24,567 nt of DNA from an uncultured Oscillospiraceae bacterium (lineage in GTDB: Bacteria; Bacillota; Clostridia; Oscillospirales; Acutalibacteraceae): assembly GCA_900545655.1 (NCBI GenBank), contig UQZY01000025.1, forward strand, positions 1 to 24,567. The letters run 5' to 3'. The notes under the pieces are model-generated. The model was not told the origin of the DNA. It was given only the letters and a program-made list of their open reading frames with translations, and did not search any database. This document shows positions 8,236 to 15,005 of the stretch, one piece after another. Position 1 is the first letter of the stretch. Each line of letters opens with the position of its first letter. The position numbers and the translations under genes are program-made.

Positions 8236-9153
8236 TTAAATCTTTTGTACGGATTTTTTCGGTGCGTTTTTGTAAGGAGCTTCACCCTCATCGGTATCTC
8301 CGCCGAATTTCCCCGTTATGATAAGACCGCTCAAGATGAGCAATGCGCCCATGACGGACTGAAGTGAAAACGGTTCTTTCAAGAATGTCGCACCCAGTAT
8401 GCTTGCGACTGTGGGATTGAGAGCGCAGATTGTACCGGACTCCTCTGAAGAAAGTCCGCTTTGCGCAACCGGCTGAAAGGCAAATCCGAATGCGGTACAA
8501 ACAAGGGCAAGAATCAAAACAACACCCCATTCAAAGACCGTTCCGGGAAGCTTCGGTGCTTCAAGAAAAAAGGATATGATAAAGCCGAATACGCCCATGA
8601 AGCCCAGCTGCCAGAAACCTATTATGAGTCCGTCCTCTGTATGCGACATACGGTCTGTAAGAATAATGGCAACCGCAAACGTCACGGCACAGATAACCGC
8701 GTACACCTCTCCCTTTGTAAAGACGAACGATCCGTTACCCGAGAGAGTAAGAAGTGCAACTCCGGCAATCGCAAGTAAGGCACTGACGGCAGAAGCCGGC
8801 TTCGGAAGTTTTTTCCTTATAACCGATTCCGCTATGGGAACGAAAATAATTGCAAGATGCTCGAGAAAGGCGGTCGTGGATGTCGGTGTAGTTTTTATGG
8901 ACGTAAGCTCGAGAGCCATAACAGCGGTATATATAACACCGAGCACTGCTCCGAAGCAGAGCGTTTTCCACTTGAAATTTTGTACTATTCTCTTTCCGAA
9001 AATAAGAAAAAGTATGATAAAACCCAGCAGAAATCTTATACCCATAAGATTAAACGTATCCATTGTGCGAAGCGCAAGCTTTGAAAAAAGAAATGCCGCT
9101 CCCCTTGTAGCCGTAACTGCCGAAAGTAATAGTATCGCCTGCTTGTGTGTCAT
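8236..9153 (-). CDS. EamA/DMT-family transporter
   Basis: The 305-residue inner-membrane protein has about ten hydrophobic segments arranged as two EamA domains. The first has SAVTATRGAAFLFSKLAL in place of the common WGS.F..K motif, followed by TTPTSTTAFLEHLAIIFVPI. The second begins near KGEVYAVICAVTFAVAIIL and ends with the signature LNPTVASILGATFLKEPFSLQSVMGALLILSGLII. The family exports amino acids, nucleobases, riboflavin-like compounds or other metabolites, and specificity cannot be read from sequence. I prefer the ATG at 9153 because AAGAGGA lies ten bases upstream and the protein then begins just before the first membrane segment, as usual. The ATG at 9183 has no ribosome binding site. 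It is the first gene of the transporter-lipase-glucosidase run. Confidence 0.88.
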   Translation of the reverse strand: MTHKQAILLLSAVTATRGAAFLFSKLALRTMDTFNLMGIRFLLGFIILFLIFGKRIVQNFKWKTLCFGAVLGVIYTAVMALELTSIKTTPTSTTAFLEHLAIIFVPIAESVIRKKLPKPASAVSALLAIAGVALLTLSGNGSFVFTKGEVYAVICAVTFAVAIILTDRMSHTEDGLIIGFWQLGFMGVFGFIISFFLEAPKLPGTVFEWGVVLILALVCTAFGFAFQPVAQSGLSSEESGTICALNPTVASILGATFLKEPFSLQSVMGALLILSGLIITGKFGGDTDEGEAPYKNAPKKSVQKI

Positions 9154-9237
9154 CTGCCCGTTTTCCTCTTCCCGATTTTCCATGTAATCATCAATTTATA
9201 CAACAAAATATAATATGATTTATTATAATCTACCGCA

Positions 9238-9282
9238 AAAAAAACGACAAGAGCTCCGCACAAAAAAATGTGCGAAACTCTT
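9238..9282 (-). terminator. Rho-independent terminator of the spoIIP-murE operon
   Basis: Two nested stems (9249-9253 with 9278-9282 and 9257-9262 with 9269-9274) are separated by a small internal loop and followed on the minus strand by a long T run. It lies about 70 bases past the stop of the gene ending at 9350. Confidence 0.8.
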
Positions 9283-9349
9283 TTATTTTTTCTATTGGTT
9301 TGTTGTTTACCGAAGTTGCCGAAATAAGCTTTCGCACTCGGCTTTAAGC

Positions 9350-9613
9350 TCAGATATTTGCGTCAAAAAGCTCTGAAATGGCGCAAAGCTTCTCCGCCTG
9401 CTTCTTCACAAGCTCATGAAAATCATAAAGAGTTACTTTCGTTGCCTGAACATTTTGTACCCACACAAGTTCATTCTGTCCGGCAAAATCCTCCTTGAGC
9501 CAATCACAGGTATCCTCAATACACTTTATCGCATCCGCGAGATCCCTTTCGGCCTTTGTCATTGCCTCTGCGTGCTGAGTTATGCTTTCCTTTGTGAGAT
9601 TTTCAATTCCCAT
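9350..9613 (-). CDS. small helical protein resembling the WXG100 fold
   Basis: The 87-residue protein has no signal peptide or membrane segment and looks like a helical hairpin. One long helix covers about residues 5-40, a turn follows with Phe43-Ala44-Gly45, and a second helix covers about 50-85. Length, turn position and the G-x-N-x-x-x-x pattern after the turn match ESAT-6/WXG100 proteins, with Phe in place of the usual Trp. No type VII secretion genes are in the window, so the assignment is tentative. The ATG at 9613 is preferred over one ten codons earlier because AAAGGAG lies at the right distance. The gene overlaps the end of the MurE-like gene by 11 bases and precedes a terminator, so it is the last gene of that operon. 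It may simply be a cytoplasmic coiled-coil protein. Confidence 0.6.
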   Translation of the reverse strand: MGIENLTKESITQHAEAMTKAERDLADAIKCIEDTCDWLKEDFAGQNELVWVQNVQATKVTLYDFHELVKKQAEKLCAISELFDANI

Positions 9614-11129
9614 GCCTTTTCTCTCCTTTGTCGTACTCGGCAATGTATCTCTTTACGTTTTCGGGATCCGACACACACGGGACCTGCTTAAGTCCGCGTT
9701 TCATAACATCTTCCTCTCCCTTACCCATTACAAGGAGAACGCGCGGTCCGTCATGAGAAAGAATTGCCCTTTTTATACACTCTCCCCTATCCTCAAGAAT
9801 TTCATGAGGACACTTTACGTACTGTTCCACGGTCTTTGCGATATCCATAAACCGCTCTTCGGCGGGATCATCTTCGGTGATAAAAACGTAATCGGAGTTT
9901 GCACTGCTCACCTCTCCGAGCTCACGCCTGCGTCCCGGCGCCTTGTTTCCGGGTGCACCGAAAATCGAGATTATCTTTTTGCCGGGATATTCTTTTTTTG
10001 TAGAATTGTAAAGAGCTTCGAAGCTCATTTTGTTGTGAGCATAGTCAACTATAGCCGTAACTTGCTTGTCCTTTGTTTCGAAAACAAGCATACGTCCCTT
10101 TGCACGCGCGGTGCGTAAACCCTCCGCTACAAACTCCTGCGGTATACGAAGCACGTATGCTATGGCTATGGCACAGAGTGCGTTGGATACATTGAAAAGT
10201 CCCGGCATGGTTATAGAAAACTCCCCGTTATAGAGGTCGGACTTCACCGTGAAATAAAGACCGTCGTCACGCTTTTCAATTTTTTCACAGTATACGGTGT
10301 CCTCCGGATGTGAGCCGTAGGTTATGAGCTTGCAGAAATCTCCGTGCGACTTCACACGCTCAATGACTCTGTCGGAGCGCTCATCGTCCGTGTTCACGCA
10401 AGCAACGTCACACATGTCAAAAAGCTTCAGCTTTGATGAAAAATAATCCTCAAAATCAATATGCTCGGCAGGACCGATATGGTCTGTTCCGATATTCGTA
10501 AAGCAGCCGACGGCAAAATGCATACCACGAACTCTTCCGTACTTTAAAGCCTGACTGGAAACCTCCATAACAAGCTCCGTTATACCGCTGTCATATGCGT
10601 TTTGAAAGTGCTGATAAAGCTCCAAGACCTCCGGCGTTGTGAGGTGTGACTCCTCGGTGCTTACACCGTCGTAATTTTCAACCGACGAGAGCATAGCACA
10701 GGGCTTTTCTCCCTTTGAGGCAAGCCATTTGTCCATGATATTTTTTACGTAATAAGCGGTTGTGGTCTTTCCCTTTGTTCCGGTAATCCCGATTGTTTCT
10801 ATCTTATCCGTCACGGAGTCAAAGTGCAGCCTTCCGAGTATCACCATGGCATAGCGTATATCGCTTACGATGATATACGGTGCGTCGGTTTTATGAACAC
10901 TTTCCGCAACGTATGCAGCTGCGCCTCCCTGCACGGCAGTTTCAAGAAATTCCTCCCTGAAATGTGCGCCCTTACAGATAAAGAGTGAGGTTCCGAAAAG
11001 AGTTCTGGTGTCATAGCTCACACAGTCTATGAATGTATCCATAAGCTCCGCACGGACATCCGCATAGTTCAGAATACCTGCTTCTCTCAGCGCGTTGACA
11101 TACTCTTCCAGTTTATGTTTTATTCTCAT
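9603..11129 (-). CDS. murE: Mur ligase, MurE-like (lysine-type lineage)
   Basis: The 508-residue cytoplasmic ligase should add the third amino acid to UDP-MurNAc-L-Ala-D-Glu, using ATP. The three Mur domains are clear: an N-terminal UDP-binding domain (1-110), a central ATPase domain with P-loop GTKGKTT (117-123), and EVSSQALKYGRV and the carbamylated-Lys block SSKLKLF. The C-terminal domain contains VDYAHNK, GAPGNKAPGRR and ITEDDPA (Asp420-Ala423). The meso-diaminopimelate signature DNPR is absent, and GNKA...DDPA fits lysine-type enzymes of lactic acid bacteria. The final AGKGHE is changed to MGKGEED. The ATG at 11129 has AGGGG eight bases upstream and replaces an earlier in-frame start. 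It could be the cell's only MurE or a sporulation-linked paralogue, since it lies in the spoIIP operon. Confidence 0.88.
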   Translation of the reverse strand: MRIKHKLEEYVNALREAGILNYADVRAELMDTFIDCVSYDTRTLFGTSLFICKGAHFREEFLETAVQGGAAAYVAESVHKTDAPYIIVSDIRYAMVILGRLHFDSVTDKIETIGITGTKGKTTTAYYVKNIMDKWLASKGEKPCAMLSSVENYDGVSTEESHLTTPEVLELYQHFQNAYDSGITELVMEVSSQALKYGRVRGMHFAVGCFTNIGTDHIGPAEHIDFEDYFSSKLKLFDMCDVACVNTDDERSDRVIERVKSHGDFCKLITYGSHPEDTVYCEKIEKRDDGLYFTVKSDLYNGEFSITMPGLFNVSNALCAIAIAYVLRIPQEFVAEGLRTARAKGRMLVFETKDKQVTAIVDYAHNKMSFEALYNSTKKEYPGKKIISIFGAPGNKAPGRRRELGEVSSANSDYVFITEDDPAEERFMDIAKTVEQYVKCPHEILEDRGECIKRAILSHDGPRVLLVMGKGEEDVMKRGLKQVPCVSDPENVKRYIAEYDKGEKRHGN

Positions 11130-11162
11130 GGGATTACCCCTTTTTAAGTGTTTATGCAAAGT

Positions 11163-11363
11163 TTAAAATATTGAATTCAGTATATCACGGCACCAATTAT
11201 AACACAAGTTTTCCTTTAGGTCGTGCACGCTCACCGTCGAAAACTTCTCACCGAAGCACATATACTCGGTATTTTTCTCCGCAATGATGATACCGGACAC
11301 AAGACAGGTAACGCACGTTATCGCGGTCAGCGTAAGGAGATATCTTCTTCTTATTTTTTCCAT
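11163..11363 (-). CDS. small membrane protein, unknown
   Basis: The 66-residue protein has a basic N-terminus (MEKIRRRY), one hydrophobic segment (about residues 9-28) and a short tail with three cysteines (MCFG, LCYNWC). An AGAGG ribosome binding site eight bases before the ATG supports translation. It lies between spoIIP and the MurE-like gene, with gaps of about 32 and 33 bases, so it is probably co-transcribed with them. I recognise no family. Sporulation-linked small membrane proteins are plausible by context only. Confidence 0.6.
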   Translation of the reverse strand: MEKIRRRYLLTLTAITCVTCLVSGIIIAEKNTEYMCFGEKFSTVSVHDLKENLCYNWCRDILNSIF

Positions 11364-11395
11364 TCCTTCTACCTCTTTTTCTTAAAATCAGGATT

Positions 11396-12559
11396 TCAAC
11401 CCTTATAGTCATTCAGAAGCGAGGCGAGTGCGTCCCCCATAAGAGCGCCTGCATAAACGGCCTCGTCAAGGGTGTTTGCATCGCTGCCGAATTCAAGTAA
11501 TACGCCGCACGGCGATGTATCCATATTGTATTTTCGGGGACTGAAAAATATAGGCCTCATAAGAGTCGGATAAAGATCCTCTGCGTGCTTTTGAAGCTGT
11601 ACCGCAAAATTCAAATTGTCCTGCCACCCCGGGAATTCCGTCACGGGACCGTCCTGACAACCGGCAATAATCATTATTTGAGCGGATTTTTTGCCGTTTA
11701 TCGTGGTTACGGGTTTTGTTTTCGTTCCGTCGGAATTTTTTATCCCGTCCCTGTGTACATCGATTATAACCTGCAGTCCGGGATACTGTTTTTTATAGTT
11801 CTCTATCGCCTCCCTGGAGCGGCCGTAAGAGCCCGTGTATGAGGTATCATGTATCTCCCTGTCGTGTATGACGGTATACCCTGCCGCCGAAAGGCGCTCG
11901 CACAGCGCGTCACCTACCCGAACCATATTTGTTGCGGGATCGGAGCTTCTTGTACCGAAGGTATTGCTGTAGTACCCGCGGTCAAGCGTTTCATATGCCT
12001 CCGTCGTATGCGTGTGGTAGATAAGTACAATCGGCTCCGCGGTATTCGTGCTGAGCTTTGCCTTTGCGGAAAGACACGCTTTTATATCTATACCGTGTTT
12101 TGGGTTTACATTTTTTACATATACGTTTTCATAGACGTCGGATGCATTTGCCCTTCCGTATGTCATCTCTCTTATCTCTCCGTCCTTTTTCGCATTTGCC
12201 TGCTCCGTTTTTGCCTTTTCAATAAGCTTTTTGATGTCTGACGGAGTTTCGTTTGAGGCATAGCTTGTAAGTCCCGAAGAGCTTTTTCCGGATGAAATCA
12301 CCGTGCTTTGATTGTCCTTTTCGGTCGTCTTCGGGATATCAAGCGCATCAATATCCCTTTGTATCTCCTCATCGGATTTTCCTTCAAGCTCATCAAACAA
12401 AGTGCTCATACCCCCGGCAGGCACCTGAGAGCCGGCAAGCACAAGGGTTGCATTTCCTAGACCGTTAAGAAGCTTACTTCCGAAGCTTATCGCAACGCCG
12501 ATGATAAGAGCCGGCATCAAAAGAATCATTGTATTTCGCATTTTTCTTTTAGCCTTCAT
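11396..12559 (-). CDS. spoIIP: stage II sporulation protein P
   Basis: SpoIIP is the amidase and endopeptidase that cuts septal peptidoglycan during engulfment, working with SpoIID and SpoIIM in the mother-cell membrane. The 387-residue protein has an N-terminal membrane anchor (about 10-30), a low-complexity linker (about 50-140) and an amidase_3-like zinc domain. The metal and catalytic residues are visible as YHTHTTEAY (His182, Glu187) and IIDVHRDG (His269), and the C-terminus carries the typical SPRKYNMDTSPCGVLLEFGSDANT block. The length matches the family. The gene is divergent from spoVAC, and a sigma-E-like promoter candidate lies 34-62 bases upstream of the ATG, fitting the known sigma-E control in Bacillus. 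The ribosome binding site (GGA nine bases before ATG) is weak. Confidence 0.95.
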   Translation of the reverse strand: MKAKRKMRNTMILLMPALIIGVAISFGSKLLNGLGNATLVLAGSQVPAGGMSTLFDELEGKSDEEIQRDIDALDIPKTTEKDNQSTVISSGKSSSGLTSYASNETPSDIKKLIEKAKTEQANAKKDGEIREMTYGRANASDVYENVYVKNVNPKHGIDIKACLSAKAKLSTNTAEPIVLIYHTHTTEAYETLDRGYYSNTFGTRSSDPATNMVRVGDALCERLSAAGYTVIHDREIHDTSYTGSYGRSREAIENYKKQYPGLQVIIDVHRDGIKNSDGTKTKPVTTINGKKSAQIMIIAGCQDGPVTEFPGWQDNLNFAVQLQKHAEDLYPTLMRPIFFSPRKYNMDTSPCGVLLEFGSDANTLDEAVYAGALMGDALASLLNDYKG

Positions 12560-12592
12560 TTAATCACATCCACTTAAAACAAAACTATTTTA

Positions 12593-12621
12593 AGTATATG
12601 AAAAAGCAGCTTCGATAATTC
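12593..12621 (-). promoter_or_regulatory. candidate sigma-E-type promoter of spoIIP
   Basis: On the minus strand GAATTAT (5 of 7 to KMATATT) is followed after 14 bases by CATATACT (7 of 8 to CATACAHT). The predicted start site would leave a leader of about 27 bases before spoIIP. The consensus used is that of Bacillus. Confidence 0.42.
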
Positions 12622-12625
12622 TGCC

Positions 12626-12654
12626 GAATATATAAAGCTTTGCTGTAAATACTA
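12626..12654 (+). promoter_or_regulatory. candidate sigma-G-type promoter of spoVACDE
   Basis: GAATA (12626-12630) and AATACTA (12648-12654) are 17 bases apart and fit the forespore pattern GHATR and CATNHTA, with one mismatch in the -10 box and one base short in the spacer. It lies about 22 bases before the GTG start of spoVAC, and spoVA operons are sigma-G dependent in Bacillus. Confidence 0.45.
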
Positions 12655-12676
12655 AAGTCAAAAAGAAGGTGACAGC

Positions 12677-13114
12677 GTGAAGATGTCAAATGATGATTAT
12701 GACAGGCTCATAAAGGAAACCAATCCGAAATCTCCGGTTCTTAAGGACTGTGCCGGCGCTTTTTTCGTAGGCGGGCTCATATGCCTTATCGGAGAAATAA
12801 TCCGTGAGGCGTTTTTGAAATACGGCTTCAGCGACGAGAGGGCGAAAGCATTTGTTTCTCTTATCCTTATAGCCATAACCGCAATCTTAACCGGCACGGG
12901 TGTTTTTGATAAAATTGCAAAATTTGCGGGAGCCGGAACCATCGTACCGATAACGGGCTTTGCGAATTCGGTTGTATCCCCGGCTATGGAATTCAAAACC
13001 GAGGGAAGGATAATGGGAACAGGCGCAAATATGTTCAAAATAGCAGGACCGGTCATAGTATACGGCTGCAGCTCGGCAGTGCTTTACGGACTGCTGCTTT
13101 ATATATTTAAATAA
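12677..13114 (+). CDS. spoVAC: stage V sporulation protein AC
   Basis: SpoVAC is an inner-membrane component of the channel that moves calcium dipicolinate into the forespore and out again at germination. The 145-residue protein is complete for the family, with conserved blocks FFVGGLICLIGEII, TGTGVFDKIAKFAGAGTIVPITGFANSVVSPAMEF and GRIMGTGANMFKIAGPVIVYG and about four hydrophobic segments. The start is a GTG, chosen over the ATG two codons later because AGAAGGTGA sits about six bases before it. It is the first gene of a plus-strand spoVAC-spoVAD-spoVAE operon, 23 bases ahead of spoVAD. The later Bacillus genes spoVAEa and spoVAF are absent, as is usual in Clostridia. Confidence 0.95.
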   Translation: MKMSNDDYDRLIKETNPKSPVLKDCAGAFFVGGLICLIGEIIREAFLKYGFSDERAKAFVSLILIAITAILTGTGVFDKIAKFAGAGTIVPITGFANSVVSPAMEFKTEGRIMGTGANMFKIAGPVIVYGCSSAVLYGLLLYIFK

Positions 13115-13137
13115 ATAAACGAAACGGATGATTTCAG

Positions 13138-14142
13138 ATGGCTGAAAGAAAAGGTGAAACATTTATTTTTAAAAAGCCGCCCGTGGCTACGGCAGGTGCG
13201 GGTGTTGCGGGAAAGACGGAAGGAGAAGGACCGCTTCGGTCCGAATTTGATTATGTTCTTAAAGAAGATATGGAAAAAGACAACTGGGAAAGTGCAGAAA
13301 GCGCTTTCCACAAAAAAGCCGTTGAAACGGTTCTTAAAAAAAGCGGCAAAGCCGAAAGTGATATTGATGTTATTCTTTCCGGTGATCTTTTGAATCAATG
13401 TATGAGCTCAAGCTTCAGCATAAAGGACATGAAGATACCTTTTTGCGGACTGTACGGCGCATGCTCTACATTTGCCCTGGCTCTCGGGCTGTCTGCCGTA
13501 CTGGTGGACAGCGGATGTGCGGAAAATACGGTTTGCGCGACCTCATCGCATTTCTGCTCGGCAGAAAAGCAATTTCGCCAACCGCTTGAATACGGAGGTC
13601 AAAGACCTCCGACAGCTCAGAGGACAGTGACCGGAGCCGGTGCGCTCGTGGTTTCAGATCACGGACAGGGACCGCGTATAACTGCTTTCAGACTCGGTAA
13701 AATAATCGACTACGGTGTAACGGACGAAAATAACATGGGAGCCGCAATGGCTCCGGCAGCGGCAGACAGCATATATAACTTTTTAAAAGATACCGGCACA
13801 TCACCGAAGGACTACGACATGATACTGACAGGAGATCTCGGACACACGGGAAGTGAGCTGCTCATAAAACTGTTACAGGAAGAAAAGGGCTGTGATATCT
13901 CGGATATACACGAGGACTGCGGCGTCCTTATCTTTGATAACAAGGAGCAGGATGTTCACGCCGGAGGCTCCGGCTGCGGGTGCAGTGCCGTTGTCGTTTC
14001 GACGTATATCCTGCGCCTTTTGAACGAGGGCTCCCTGAAAAAAGTTCTGTTTGTCGGTACAGGCGCACTCATTTCAACAGTTTCGCCTCTTCAGGGAAAT
14101 ACGGTCCCGGGGATTGCTCACACGGTTTTGCTGGAGGGATGA
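13138..14142 (+). CDS. spoVAD: stage V sporulation protein AD
   Basis: SpoVAD is the soluble, membrane-associated SpoVA subunit that binds dipicolinic acid. The 334-residue protein has the thiolase-like fold of the family and its typical opening (ETFIFKKPP, GPL). A central CGLYGACSTFALAL block holds the position of the thiolase cysteine. Later motifs include AQRTVTGAGALVVS, the ILTGDLGHTGSELL block with its histidine, YDMILTGD and GGSGCGCSAVV, and a C-terminus ending in NTVPGIAHTVLLE. These are all typical. The start agrees with the family N-terminus although the ribosome binding site is weak (CGGATGA), so translation may depend on spoVAC. It lies between spoVAC (23 bases) and spoVAE (68 bases). 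Confidence 0.95.
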   Translation: MAERKGETFIFKKPPVATAGAGVAGKTEGEGPLRSEFDYVLKEDMEKDNWESAESAFHKKAVETVLKKSGKAESDIDVILSGDLLNQCMSSSFSIKDMKIPFCGLYGACSTFALALGLSAVLVDSGCAENTVCATSSHFCSAEKQFRQPLEYGGQRPPTAQRTVTGAGALVVSDHGQGPRITAFRLGKIIDYGVTDENNMGAAMAPAAADSIYNFLKDTGTSPKDYDMILTGDLGHTGSELLIKLLQEEKGCDISDIHEDCGVLIFDNKEQDVHAGGSGCGCSAVVVSTYILRLLNEGSLKKVLFVGTGALISTVSPLQGNTVPGIAHTVLLEG

Positions 14143-14210
14143 TTTTTCAGAATTTATTTTCGATAGGGAAAACAGGAGGAAACAAAAGAAAAGGGAAAGA
14201 GGAAAGAGAT

Positions 14211-14564
14211 ATGATTTTTATAAAAGCTTTTATCTTCGGAGGTCTGATTTGTGTTATAGGCCAGCTTCTCATAGACCTTACGGGACTCACCCCTGCAAAG
14301 ATACTTGTATTGTTTGTGGTACTTGGAGTGGTGCTCGGGGCAGTCGGACTTTATGAGCCGTTTGCCGAATTTGCGGGAAGCGGTGCAAACGTGCCTCTTA
14401 CAGGCTTCGGGAATCTTCTCGCACAGGGTACAAAAAATGCAGTAAAAGAAAAAGGCTTTCTCGGAATATTTTACGGCCCTCTGTCCTCCGGCTCAGTCGG
14501 CATAACGGCGGCATTTGTTTTCGGACTCATTATTTCGCTTTTTGCAAAGTCCAAATCAAAATAG
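14211..14564 (+). CDS. spoVAE: stage V sporulation protein AE
   Basis: The 117-residue inner-membrane SpoVA subunit resembles SpoVAC, its paralogue. Both share FIFGGLICVIGQLL, GVVLGAVGLYEPFAEFAGSGANVPLTGFGNLLA and a final GLIISLF. It has about four hydrophobic segments. The ATG at 14211 is supported by AGAGGA just upstream and by family length. The reading frame stays open further upstream to 13980, but that part overlaps spoVAD and encodes nothing conserved. The 68-base spacer after spoVAD is almost pure purine. An additional AGGAGG lies 31 bases before the ATG, where no start codon uses it. The hairpin downstream at 14612-14639 could end this transcript as well as that of rpsT. Confidence 0.95.
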   Translation: MIFIKAFIFGGLICVIGQLLIDLTGLTPAKILVLFVVLGVVLGAVGLYEPFAEFAGSGANVPLTGFGNLLAQGTKNAVKEKGFLGIFYGPLSSGSVGITAAFVFGLIISLFAKSKSK

Positions 14565-14605
14565 TTTTTTAAAAAACGACCCATACAAAGCAGCAAGAAG
14601 TAATA

Positions 14606-14639
14606 TAAAAAAAAACGACGTCCAAAAAGACGTCGTTTT
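14606..14639 (-). terminator. Rho-independent terminator of rpsT (possibly bidirectional)
   Basis: An eleven-base perfect stem (14612-14622 with 14629-14639) has a six-base loop. On the minus strand it is followed by a T run, so it ends rpsT. On the plus strand only four T residues follow, so it may serve spoVAE less efficiently. Confidence 0.88.
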
Positions 14640-14656
14640 ACACTCTGCATATGAAA

Positions 14657-14911
14657 TTACTTTGCAGCCTTTATTACAAGAGCTGACTTTTTACGAGCAG
14701 CGTTGTTCTTGTGAAGAATACCCTTTGCCTGAGCCTGGTCAATCTTCTTGATAGCTGCCTTTACAAGCTCGTCCTTATTTTCTGCATTTGCTTCAATAGC
14801 GGCATTTGCTTTTTTGATAGCAGTCTTAAGTGCTGTACTTGCTGACTTATTTCTCTGAGCTTTAGATGCATTTACGATTACACGCTTTTTTGCTGATTTG
14901 ATGTTAGGCAT
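14657..14911 (-). CDS. rpsT: 30S ribosomal protein S20 (bS20)
   Basis: The 84-residue, Lys/Ala-rich helical protein binds 16S rRNA early in small-subunit assembly. The start MPNIKSAKKRVIVN and the blocks KAQRNKSASTALKTAIKKA and AQAKGILHKNNAARKKSALVIKA are characteristic. The length is normal. A strong AGGGGAGG lies before the ATG, a near-consensus promoter is upstream and a strong terminator follows, so it is a single-gene unit. It is divergent from gpr, an arrangement I recall from many Clostridia. Confidence 0.98.
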   Translation of the reverse strand: MPNIKSAKKRVIVNASKAQRNKSASTALKTAIKKANAAIEANAENKDELVKAAIKKIDQAQAKGILHKNNAARKKSALVIKAAK

Positions 14912-14944
14912 AATTACACCTCCCCTTAGTCGTTACAGTCTAAT

Positions 14945-14973
14945 ATATTAACACTAAATTCTTTAAAATGCAA
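14945..14973 (-). promoter_or_regulatory. candidate vegetative promoter of rpsT
   Basis: On the minus strand TTGCAT is separated by 17 bases from TAATAT, followed by an AT-rich start region about 30 bases before the rpsT ATG. Both boxes match the sigma-A consensus at four of six positions. Confidence 0.5.
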
Positions 14974-15005
14974 TAACTTTTTTATCTGAAGGAGGGCACG
15001 GAAAA

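Noticed and set aside
8576..9187. Plus-strand open frame of 203 residues opposite the EamA transporter
   Set aside because: It is antisense to a clear transporter, and its composition is typical of a shadow frame.
13980..14210. N-terminal extension of the spoVAE frame
   Set aside because: It overlaps spoVAD and matches nothing in the family; the internal ATG at 14211 has a good ribosome binding site.
14912..15005. Forespore promoter for gpr
   Set aside because: A -10-like TATATTA is present, but no matching -35 lies at the right distance.
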